The position numbers and the translations under genes are program-made. Shown here one piece after another: positions 1 through 7,022 of a stretch of 11,310 nt of DNA (its first letter is position 1; the number at the start of each line of letters is the position of its first letter). The notes under the pieces were generated by a model, which was not told where the DNA came from, did not search any database, and saw only the letters and a list, made by a program, of their open reading frames with translations. The DNA lies in NCBI GenBank assembly GCA_002380675.1, contig DFWB01000071.1, positions 1 through 11,310 of the forward strand, in the 5' to 3' direction. This stretch comes from Akkermansiaceae bacterium UBA4145 (GTDB lineage Bacteria; Verrucomicrobiota; Verrucomicrobiia; Verrucomicrobiales; Akkermansiaceae).

Positions 1-120
1 ATGATTTGCGCCCAAGCGTTTCACGTTAAGGTGAGAAACCCTCTGAAAAAGTATGTACCTTCGGCGTTGCTTTTACTGCTATGCCTGTTCATCGCGGCCT
101 TTAATGGTGGGCTGATTTAA
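1..120 (+). CDS. C-terminal fragment of a DoxX-like small membrane protein (5' end outside window)
   Basis: The frame is open from base 1 and ends with TAA at 118-120, giving 39 residues. The ATG at position 1 is probably an internal Met, not the start. The fragment reads as a short basic loop (HVKVRNPLKK) followed by a hydrophobic helix (about residues 20-34). It aligns, with a one-residue gap or two, to the end of the next gene: HVKVR matches FVRIR, VPSALL matches LPALL, and both helices end in a short tail after an Asn. I therefore read it as the last helix and a half of a DoxX-like four-helix protein, paralogous to its neighbour. Family membership is inferred from that alignment, since the diagnostic N-terminal part is missing. 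The next gene starts directly after the stop, so the two are very likely co-transcribed. The function of the small DoxX-like proteins is not established. Confidence 0.5.
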   Translation: MICAQAFHVKVRNPLKKYVPSALLLLLCLFIAAFNGGLI

Positions 121-462
121 GTGATGGTTATCACCCAGACGATTCTCTTTTTTTCAGCAATTTCTTTCATCATTTATGGAATAAATTCCTTCTTTTCCAA
201 AAGAATGGTTTTGGAGTACGAGAGGTGGGGATTCAAAAACCAACGAATTCTTTTGGGCTGCTGTCAATTGCTGGGCGGGCTGGGCTTACTTGTAGGATTG
301 AAAGTGCCCCTGATGCTTTCGGTCGCTTCTTTTTTGCTGCTTTGCATGATGGTAACAGCGGTCTTTGTCCGAATTCGAACAAAGGAAAGAATCGTCCAAA
401 TGCTGCCAGCCCTCCTTTACGTAGTGCTGACCTTCATCATCTTTTACAATTCGGTAGCTTAA
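121..462 (+). CDS. DoxX-like small integral membrane protein
   Basis: This 113-residue protein has four predicted membrane helices at about residues 5-25, 43-60, 62-83 and 94-111. That length and topology fit the small DoxX-like (DoxX_2 type) family. The best match is the loop and second helix at residues 33-60: Y-x-R-W-G-F, then an Arg, then Q-L-L-G-G-L-G-L-L-V-G-L. The start is GTG 121 or ATG 124. GTG begins one base after the TAA of the preceding gene, and a GGTGGG stretch at 106-111 is a plausible ribosome site, so translational coupling is likely. The preceding gene appears to be a paralogue, making a tandem pair that may act as a heteromer (inference). The biochemical role of these proteins is not known. 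Bases 121-240 are only about 36% GC, clearly lower than the genes to the right. Confidence 0.75.
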   Translation: MMVITQTILFFSAISFIIYGINSFFSKRMVLEYERWGFKNQRILLGCCQLLGGLGLLVGLKVPLMLSVASFLLLCMMVTAVFVRIRTKERIVQMLPALLYVVLTFIIFYNSVA

Positions 463-509
463 GTCCTGGTGACACCTGACTCTGGATGTGTTGCGAGCGT
501 ATATAGGAA

Positions 510-525
510 CCCGAAAAAGATCGGG
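510..525 (-). terminator. Weak hairpin between convergent genes
   Basis: CCCGA at 510-514 and TCGGG at 521-525 form a 5-bp stem with a 6-base loop, in the 91-bp gap between the convergent stops of the DoxX-like gene and the lipoprotein gene. On the - strand the stem is followed by TTCC and an AT-rich stretch rather than a clean T-run, so it is at best a weak terminator for the lipoprotein gene. No better candidate is visible in this gap. Confidence 0.25.
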
Positions 526-553
526 AAATGGATCAATAAGGGCGCCTTCATTT

Positions 554-1381
554 TCATTCCTTCTTCTTGTTGGGCCGTCTCTCTTCCGCCGACTTTGCAT
601 GTAGATCGGCTCTCCAGAATCTGCGATAAGCCTCCCTGACCTCAGCCTTTCCGTCCCCCGGTCTCAGATGCCCATAAAGCAGATTCAGCATCCTGCGATC
701 CCAGTCACTCAGCTTCGGGGCCTTCCCATGGTCGCTACCCCTCTGAAACATGACACTCTCAGGAAGGACAGTTGTGTCGCCCAGCGGTCCAAGGGACTGG
801 GTCAATTCCTCCAGGAGAACATGTTCAAGGAGATCCCCATCAATCCGGTCAACTGCAACCATAACGGTGGCTCTTTGGATAAACTTCTTCGTGGTATCCC
901 AGAACACCCACACATAACCGTCCTGTTTACCGTGCACCTTGAAGCCGCGTGCACGACCAATAGCCCCAAACTGCGATCCAGGCACCATGAACACTTCGAT
1001 CCGGCGGGCCCTTCTCGACTCTGCCACGGATTCCAGCTGGATTGATGTCCCTTCCAGGGCGTCGTTCAACTGCTTTATCACCCGATCGAAGACGACCCGG
1101 CTTGTCTCGGCACCCTCCACCAGCACCACATCGGGGGATTCAATCCAGCGCACGATACTACCACCTCCCGCACCGAACTCCTTGTTCAGCAATACCTCAT
1201 GCAGGTAGGCGAGAACCTTTTCCTCCTCAACCGAAGTCCCCTCCTGCCACCCCTTCTCACCAGACGCGATAGAACGATCGAGCATCTCCTCAGTATTAAT
1301 ACGAGCGCCGCCAACCTGTGCCCCGTTGTCCCCACACCCAATAAACAGCAGAGAGACAAGAAGGACTAGAGGCATCTTCAT
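554..1381 (-). CDS. Exported lipoprotein with DUF2927-like domain
   Basis: The 275-residue product begins with a short lipoprotein signal: hydrophobic residues 4-14, then L-F-I-G-C with the acylated Cys at 16. Phe at the -3 position is less common but accepted. The body resembles DUF2927 proteins. A strand-rich segment opens with VRWIESPDVVL (77-87), followed by a helix, a region ending YVWVFW (156-161), the family signature around EELTQSLGPLGD (191-202), PESVMFQ (207-213), and the closing LSDWDRRMLNLLYGHLRPG (224-242). The LLYxxxLRPG ending is typical of the family. The EELTQ element looks like a degenerate HExxH metalloprotease motif, but no zinc ligands are evident, so I do not call it a peptidase. 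The tail is very basic. ATG 1381 is chosen because it gives a compact signal peptide; no clear Shine-Dalgarno is seen. The gene is divergent from the VWA gene. Its function is unknown. Confidence 0.7.
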   Translation of the reverse strand: MKMPLVLLVSLLFIGCGDNGAQVGGARINTEEMLDRSIASGEKGWQEGTSVEEEKVLAYLHEVLLNKEFGAGGGSIVRWIESPDVVLVEGAETSRVVFDRVIKQLNDALEGTSIQLESVAESRRARRIEVFMVPGSQFGAIGRARGFKVHGKQDGYVWVFWDTTKKFIQRATVMVAVDRIDGDLLEHVLLEELTQSLGPLGDTTVLPESVMFQRGSDHGKAPKLSDWDRRMLNLLYGHLRPGDGKAEVREAYRRFWRADLHAKSAEERRPNKKKE

Positions 1382-1386
1382 GATTC

Positions 1387-1515
1387 ATGAAGAATAGCTC
1401 TCCAATACAGGCACACGATGACAAAGTAGAAATCTGGTTGCAGGAGGCCCTGACCCTCGCCAGAAAAATTTGGAGAAGATCTCTTCTAAAGAAACTGGTG
1501 ATTCAGACGTTTTAA
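1387..1515 (+). CDS. Possible small ORF upstream of the VWA gene
   Basis: An ATG at 1387 opens a 42-codon frame ending at TAA 1513-1515, 23 bases before the preferred VWA start. The predicted peptide has a polar N-terminus, then a stretch that could form a basic amphipathic helix (VEIWLQEALTLARKIWRR, residues 14-31) and a hydrophobic end. No convincing Shine-Dalgarno precedes it. Its start lies only 5 bases from the divergent lipoprotein start, leaving almost no room for that gene's own promoter. It could be a leader peptide, a small unannotated protein, or chance. I have no family match. Confidence 0.2.
   Translation: MKNSSPIQAHDDKVEIWLQEALTLARKIWRRSLLKKLVIQTF
1474..1487. promoter_or_regulatory. 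Short inverted repeat upstream of the VWA gene
   Basis: AGAAGA (1474-1479) and TCTTCT (1482-1487) are perfect inverted arms separated by two bases. The element lies about 50 bases before the VWA start, in the divergent intergenic region, so it could be an operator. It also overlaps the possible 42-codon ORF and is short enough to be chance. I could not identify a convincing -35/-10 pair on either strand of this gap. Confidence 0.15.
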
Positions 1516-1538
1516 GGCATAACGAGGAAACTACCCCG

Positions 1539-2588
1539 ATGAGCCTGCACATCCAGTCACCCGAGACCGAGGCGGAACTACAACGCCAGCGAAGGATCGC
1601 GACTACCATGAGCATGGTCATCGCTCTGCTCTCAATCACTCTGGCGGGTATCATTCTGGCCTTCATTATCCTTCCCAACCTCTCGCAGAAAAGCTCCGCC
1701 CTGGTCACTTACCAGACCGCCATGCCCGAGGAGGAGCAGGTTGACCAGAAGCGGATGGATCCCCAGGTGAAACGGAAACCATCGGCTCCCAGTAGCGCGA
1801 TGGCAAAAGTCGTTGCCAGCACCGCGCCCTCCCCTATCTCGGTTCCAATCCCGGAGATTACGGAGAGTCCATCACTCAACTACGGGTCTGATAGCGACTT
1901 CGGGGCGGGATGGGGATCCGGTGACGGGAATGGGGCCGGAGGAACCAGCTTCTTCGGTCAATCCGTCCGCGCTGAGCGTATCTGCTACGTCATCGACTTC
2001 TCCAGCTCGATGGGCTCGCAAGGCCGAGCCGACCTCATGCGCAGAGAACTCAGCAAGTCCATCAGCCAACTGTCTCACGGCACACGCTACGGAATCGTCT
2101 TTTTCTCCTGCATCGCGTGGGAGGCTGGGGACCAGGTCAACCTGAACCGCAAGGGCGGCAATGCGACTGTCAAAGCTCCCGGAGGCAAAAACTACCGCTG
2201 GAAGAAAGCCGGGGGAGGCTGGGGACCTGACGGGATCGGGCAACGCGCCCGCTGGCTGAATGCCTCGCCCCAGCAGCTGTCCGATTCCGGACGCATCGTC
2301 AAGAAAGCCCCTCTCTCCTCGGGAACTTCCTGGGACAAGGGAATTGAAATGGCCCTTGGGATGAGCCCCCCTCCACAAATTATCTGCTTTATGACCGATG
2401 GCGTGGCCAGCGGCTCTGACGTTTGGGCGCGTGAACTTGGCGCCAAGGCGAAATCTCAGGGCGTGCAAATCAACTGCATCGCGCTGATGGAGCCCCGTGC
2501 CCACAAGGACCTCGACGAACTTGCCAAGCGCACCGGAGGGCACTTCTCCGTTGTCGACAAGAACGGCAAGCACAAGTCCATTCGCTAG
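1539..2588 (+). CDS. Membrane-anchored von Willebrand factor A (VWA) domain protein
   Basis: The 349-residue product has a short cytoplasmic N-terminus, one membrane helix at about residues 24-47, a Pro/Ala/Ser-rich linker (about 60-112), a Gly-rich segment ending GGTSFFGQ (134-141), and a C-terminal VWA domain from about 146. The metal-ion-dependent adhesion site is complete: D153-x-S155-x-S157, T263 in the SSGTSWDKG loop, and the T286-D287-G288 loop. The domain should therefore bind a divalent cation and a protein partner on the outer side of the membrane. A Lys/Gly/Trp-rich insertion at about 204-230 lies between the first helix and the Thr loop. ATG 1539 is preferred over the upstream in-frame TTG 1470 because GAGGA at 1524-1528 lies 10 bases before it. 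The FFG linker ahead of the MIDAS recalls VWA proteins of Verrucomicrobiota and Planctomycetota. No MoxR ATPase or other usual VWA partner is visible nearby, so the partner is unknown. Confidence 0.85.
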   Translation: MSLHIQSPETEAELQRQRRIATTMSMVIALLSITLAGIILAFIILPNLSQKSSALVTYQTAMPEEEQVDQKRMDPQVKRKPSAPSSAMAKVVASTAPSPISVPIPEITESPSLNYGSDSDFGAGWGSGDGNGAGGTSFFGQSVRAERICYVIDFSSSMGSQGRADLMRRELSKSISQLSHGTRYGIVFFSCIAWEAGDQVNLNRKGGNATVKAPGGKNYRWKKAGGGWGPDGIGQRARWLNASPQQLSDSGRIVKKAPLSSGTSWDKGIEMALGMSPPPQIICFMTDGVASGSDVWARELGAKAKSQGVQINCIALMEPRAHKDLDELAKRTGGHFSVVDKNGKHKSIR

Positions 2589-2612
2589 GTCGACCTTGCG
2601 CTCAACCTCCCA

Positions 2613-2631
2613 AGCCCACATCTCCCGGGCT
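2613..2631. terminator. Possible shared hairpin between convergent stops
   Basis: AGCCC (2613-2617) and GGGCT (2627-2631) can form a 5-bp stem with a 9-base loop in the 44-bp gap between the VWA stop and the stop of the large cytochrome gene. The position suits a bidirectional terminator for the two convergent genes, but there is no T-run on either side and the stem is short. Confidence 0.2.
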
Positions 2632-2632
2632 C

Positions 2633-5600
2633 CTACTTGAGAGCCTTGAAGTAAGCAAGAAGGTCAGCCACGTCCTGCGCGCTCAGGCCCAGCTGATCTG
2701 CAGAGAGCATCAGGGAACGCTCCAGAGGTTCGATGGACTCAAGCCGGCTGGAGGAGATCACCTGCACTATCCCTCCCTGGCTTTGGACGATAAGTGGATT
2801 CTTGGTGCTCAGGGTAAGGCCGTGGATCTCTTTCCCACCCTTCAGCCTGATACGATTACCCGGATAACCGAGGGCAATATCGGCAGACGGATCGAGGACT
2901 GCCTGCACGAATCTCTCTTCTCCTTGATTGCTGATCCATCCCACCAGAGATGGGCCATAGTCCACACCCTGACCCTCGACACGATGACACATCACGCAAC
3001 GCAGCGCAGTGGTCTTCCCTCTGGTGGCATCTCCCTTCAGGGCAAGAATAGCGCCCAATGATGGGAGCTTGGACTTTCCCTCCGGGGCCGGAATGACAGC
3101 CTCGGCAATCTCCACTTTCTCTGGATCATAGATTCCCTTCTCTTTCAGGGAGTCGAAGACCTGCAGCTTCCGCCAACGGGTATTGCCAAGATGAATCAGC
3201 CAGCGGATGGCCTCGCCTCCCACTGGCCCTTGGATGGTCGCAACCTTTAGAAGCGCGGCGAGGGCCCGGGGGTCCTCGTAGAACGCAAGAGTCTCGATGG
3301 CAAAAAGGCGTTTTTCGAGAGACAGGGTGGTGCTCCGGGCACGCATGAGCAGTTCATTGACCGCCTCTCCGGGGCGGAGGCGCCATGTGATGCGGGTAAA
3401 AACCTCGGACCACTCCGTAGGATCCTGAATGGAGGCGCCCTGCTTGATAGTGCGCCACAGAAGGTTGGCGTCAGCCCCTTGAGCGCCGAGGCCACAGGCC
3501 TCGAGATAGGCGCGGTCGCCTTCCTTACACTGTTGAAGGAGGTGCGAGAGGTAGCGATGCTTCCGCCTCGCCGGAACGTCCCGCAAAGCGAGAGCAGCTT
3601 CCCGGCGGACCGCAGCGCTCGGCTCCTCCCGATAGATCTTGGAAACGAGAACCGAAACGTCCTCTCCTGCGTTACGCAGAGCGCGAAAGGCAACCAGTCG
3701 TGTCTGGGAGTCAGGGCTATTCTCCATCAGGGAGAGCGCTATCTCCATTCCCCCGGGGCCGAGCAGAGCCACAAGCCAGATCGCGCGGGCTCGAACGTAG
3801 CTGTTTTCATGGTGGAGAAGCTCCCTCACTGCCGGAATGGCCCGGGACCCGGCAGCCTTGAGACTCTGCAAACCGGCAAGACGAACGTTCTGCGCAGGAT
3901 TACAAAGAAGGCGGACTGCACCCTCTATGGTTCCTGGATCCGCCCGGGCGATCCGAGGTTGAAACCCCCTGGGGGCAATGCGGTAGATCGTTCCGGACCA
4001 GGACTCGTCATGATCCGCATGACCGCCGACTCCGGAATCAAACCAGTCCGCAACGTAAAGAGCTCCATCCGCGCCCACCATCACATCGGAAGGGCGGAAC
4101 AGATTACTTCCCTTGCTTTTGACAAAGTCAAAACGATCAAGGCTATAGGCAGAATCCTTCAGTTCGGGATGGTAGCCAAAGACGACCTTCCGCCCGGCAT
4201 CACAGCTCAGAAGCATCCCGGAATACCGAGACGGCAGGGCACCGTTTTCGTAAAAACAGATTCCGGTGGGCGAACCACCACCATAGACATCACCGGCAGG
4301 CAGGGTTCCCGGATCCCATTGGCGCCACTGAGCGTCCTGGATAGACTGCCCGGGGCGTTGATCGGCCCGCCAGCCACGCTTGCCGTCCGGGGAGAAGAAT
4401 CCGAGGAAGCCTCCTTCCATGAGCCAGGTGGTCCGACAAGCCGGCGGATCATCATTGTCGTTTTGAAACACGTCCCCGAAAGAGGTCACAGTATGCTCGT
4501 AACTGTTGCGGAACCCATGGCCGATGATGCGGACCTCACTCCCGTCGGGGTTCATCCGGGCCGCGAAGCCACCCACCCATACATTGCCATCGGAGCTCTT
4601 TCTCCCTCCGATGGCTTGGGAGTCGGCTACCGGATCCTCGCCTCCCTTGTAGGGACCCCCGACAAAATACTCATCTCCATCCCGGGTCTTCAGGTGTGCT
4701 CCGCAGTTTCCCTGGTTGAAATACCACTTCCCGTCTGGACCTCCCACCACGGCGTGCAAGCTGTGATCATGATTCCGGCCATTGAATCCGCTGAGGACAT
4801 TCTTCCGTTTGTCGACCTCAGGATCGAACCTTAGGTCCCCGTCAACATCGGTATACACAATAAGATGGGGAGGTTGCGCCACCACGACCTGATTGCCGAA
4901 CACACTGATCCCCAGCGGAGCAACCAGCTCCGGATCCTGCACGAAGACATGTGAGCTGTCGGCTTTCCCATCCTTATCCTTATCCTCAAGCACGACAATC
5001 CGATCTCCCTCCGGGCGCCGGTTCCTGTTCTTCCGATAGTTCACTCCCTCCGCTACCCAGATTCGTCCCTCGGCATCGGTATCCATGTTGGTAGGATTGT
5101 AGAGCATCGGGCTCGTCGCCCAGACAGTCACTTCGAGGTCATCTGGTGCCGCAATCTGATCAGCCGGCAGGCTTTGGGGAACTCGCGAATTGGGATTGAA
5201 TTTATCGGGCGCCCTCGCGAATCCAATTGGTTCGCGATCAAAAACAAGGAAACGCACGGAAGCGGGTGTCAGTTCAGCACCCCGGATAGCTCCCCCGTCA
5301 TCCAGCGCCACCTTGCTACGGAAGGTGGTCGCTCCGGCGGGAACCTCAAACCATATAAACGAATCAGCATGCGTCCCAAGGCCTCTTGTATACTCTTTCC
5401 CAGCAACGGTCATTGGGCCTCCACGATACGTTTTTCCCTGCCTAATCGCCCCAACCGTGCTGAAGGCTGCCCGCCAGGACAGAGTGGTAAGGTCAACGCT
5501 GGAGCCATCTTGCATCACAAGCTCAGGCTCGATCCAGTTGGACCAGTCGTGACTCCCGTTGCCTTCACTGGAGACTACCAGATAGAGATCTCTCCGCTGG

Positions 5601-5767
5601 AGCTCGACTTCGATGGGTATCAAGCGCTCCGCGTCACCGCTTTCAAGGATTCGGCTTTTGTAGAGAGGCTCAGGTCCGACACCCTGAGCCAGAAGTGGCT
5701 GCGCGAAAAGGGCGACAACCAGGAGAGAGAAGGATGGGAACTTCATGGAAGGCGGGAATTGATACAT
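2633..5767 (-). CDS. Exported NPCBM / beta-propeller 'membrane-bound dehydrogenase' / HEAT / cytochrome c protein (PVC type)
   Basis: The 1044-residue multidomain protein has a signal peptide ending near residue 28 (LLAQ). An NPCBM-type carbohydrate-binding module spans about 48-178 (key stretch GLGTHADSFIWFEVPAG). A propeller of the PVC membrane-bound dehydrogenase type covers about 205-600, from DDLEVTVWA to ALYVADWFDSG. HEAT-like helical repeats follow at about 612-860. The C-terminal heme domain (about 905-1044) has C924-V-M-C927-H928 and a likely axial Met at 1020, typical of the Pirellula/Verrucomicrobium-type heme-binding domain. A canonical Ca-binding loop (D-x-D-x-D-G-x-x-D) occurs at 262-270. 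ATG 5767 is chosen because AGAGG (5776-5780 region, - strand) lies about 8 bases upstream; GTG 5773 and ATG 5746 are in-frame alternatives. The gene follows the ThuA-like gene by 95 bp and is probably co-transcribed. The family is suspected to oxidise sugars or polymers and pass electrons to its heme, but no substrate is proven and no PQQ ligands can be assigned here. Confidence 0.9.
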   Translation of the reverse strand: MYQFPPSMKFPSFSLLVVALFAQPLLAQGVGPEPLYKSRILESGDAERLIPIEVELQRRDLYLVVSSEGNGSHDWSNWIEPELVMQDGSSVDLTTLSWRAAFSTVGAIRQGKTYRGGPMTVAGKEYTRGLGTHADSFIWFEVPAGATTFRSKVALDDGGAIRGAELTPASVRFLVFDREPIGFARAPDKFNPNSRVPQSLPADQIAAPDDLEVTVWATSPMLYNPTNMDTDAEGRIWVAEGVNYRKNRNRRPEGDRIVVLEDKDKDGKADSSHVFVQDPELVAPLGISVFGNQVVVAQPPHLIVYTDVDGDLRFDPEVDKRKNVLSGFNGRNHDHSLHAVVGGPDGKWYFNQGNCGAHLKTRDGDEYFVGGPYKGGEDPVADSQAIGGRKSSDGNVWVGGFAARMNPDGSEVRIIGHGFRNSYEHTVTSFGDVFQNDNDDPPACRTTWLMEGGFLGFFSPDGKRGWRADQRPGQSIQDAQWRQWDPGTLPAGDVYGGGSPTGICFYENGALPSRYSGMLLSCDAGRKVVFGYHPELKDSAYSLDRFDFVKSKGSNLFRPSDVMVGADGALYVADWFDSGVGGHADHDESWSGTIYRIAPRGFQPRIARADPGTIEGAVRLLCNPAQNVRLAGLQSLKAAGSRAIPAVRELLHHENSYVRARAIWLVALLGPGGMEIALSLMENSPDSQTRLVAFRALRNAGEDVSVLVSKIYREEPSAAVRREAALALRDVPARRKHRYLSHLLQQCKEGDRAYLEACGLGAQGADANLLWRTIKQGASIQDPTEWSEVFTRITWRLRPGEAVNELLMRARSTTLSLEKRLFAIETLAFYEDPRALAALLKVATIQGPVGGEAIRWLIHLGNTRWRKLQVFDSLKEKGIYDPEKVEIAEAVIPAPEGKSKLPSLGAILALKGDATRGKTTALRCVMCHRVEGQGVDYGPSLVGWISNQGEERFVQAVLDPSADIALGYPGNRIRLKGGKEIHGLTLSTKNPLIVQSQGGIVQVISSSRLESIEPLERSLMLSADQLGLSAQDVADLLAYFKALK

Positions 5768-5862
5768 CAGCACTACCTCTGCCTTCCAGAAAGAAACGGC
5801 AGCTAAAGCCCGCCGCTGAAAGTTGGCCCGCGATGATGTCCAGCTACGCCCACCGCATAGGG
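5768..5862 (-). promoter_or_regulatory. Leader with Shine-Dalgarno before the large cytochrome gene
   Basis: This 95-bp gap separates the ThuA-like stop from the ATG at 5767. On the - strand it carries GGCAGAGG about 8 bases before that ATG, the clearest ribosome site among the right-hand genes. CTGCC (5779-5783, + strand) and GGCAG (5798-5802) are complementary, so a stem with a 14-base loop could form directly beside the ribosome site. Whether it matters is unknown. No clear promoter is visible, which favours read-through from the ThuA-like gene. Confidence 0.35.
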
Positions 5863-6801
<939 letters not shown>

Positions 6802-6844
6802 CGGTCACAAAAGTTTTGATGCCACCAAGTTCTTGCCGCTGGCC

Positions 6845-6866
6845 ATCCCTGTCGTCAAGGAGGGAT
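6845..6866 (-). other. Stem-loop upstream of the ThuA-like gene
   Basis: ATCCCT (6845-6850) and AGGGAT (6861-6866) are perfect 6-base inverted arms with a 10-base loop, 44-65 bases before the ThuA-like start. On the - strand this would lie in the 5' leader if transcription starts further upstream. It may be a leader structure or an operator; it is too short for a firm call. Confidence 0.25.
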
Positions 6867-6897
6867 CCCAAAGGTTCCTTCCGATCACTCAGAGAAT

Positions 6898-6940
6898 AGC
6901 CTTCCCCGATCTGGCGTGCGACGAACGATGGGTGAAGGCT
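6898..6940 (-). other. Long imperfect stem-loop in the DUF1501-ThuA gap
   Basis: AGCCTTC (6898-6904) pairs with GAAGGCT (6934-6940). Inside it, CCC (6905-6907) pairs with GGG (6930-6932) and ATC (6909-6911) with GAT (6927-6929), leaving one single-base bulge on each side. A further CGT/ACG pair can form within the loop. The result is a 13-bp stem with small bulges and a structured tip. No T-run follows on either strand, so it is not a standard terminator. It could be a leader RNA structure of the ThuA-like gene, an mRNA-stabilising element, or a copy of a dispersed palindromic repeat. Confidence 0.4.
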
Positions 6941-6990
6941 TCAGCAACGAGAATAATGCTCATCGCTTTATCGTCTGAAACTATCATCAG

Positions 6991-7012
6991 GGCTTCGAGT
7001 TAGCTCAAAGCC
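6991..7012 (-). terminator. Hairpin just after the DUF1501 stop codon
   Basis: GGCTT (6991-6995) pairs with AAGCC (7008-7012), and GAG (6997-6999) with CTC (7004-7006), around a 4-base loop. The single odd pair is C/A when read on the + strand but U/G when transcribed on the - strand, so the - strand RNA has an unbroken 9-bp stem. It begins 10 bases after the DUF1501 stop. The downstream - strand sequence (TGATGATAGTTT) is only moderately T-rich, so termination may be partial or the hairpin may protect the mRNA 3' end. Confidence 0.5.
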
Positions 7013-7022
7013 AATCCCTCTC

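Noticed and set aside
463..490. GGTG/CACC inverted sequence after the DoxX-like stop as a terminator
   Set aside because: The loop is too tight, the stem has internal mismatches, and no T-run follows.
1470..1538. TTG start that would lengthen the VWA protein by 23 residues
   Set aside because: The added residues are unremarkable, and the ATG at 1539 has a GAGGA ribosome site 10 bases upstream.
1872..2621. 249-codon - strand open frame
   Set aside because: It is antisense to the VWA gene, whose MIDAS residues are all intact on the + strand.
3479..4834. 451-codon + strand open frame
   Set aside because: It lies wholly antisense to the NPCBM/propeller/HEAT/cytochrome gene, whose - strand reading has clear domains. 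The + frame product is low-complexity and has no recognisable family.
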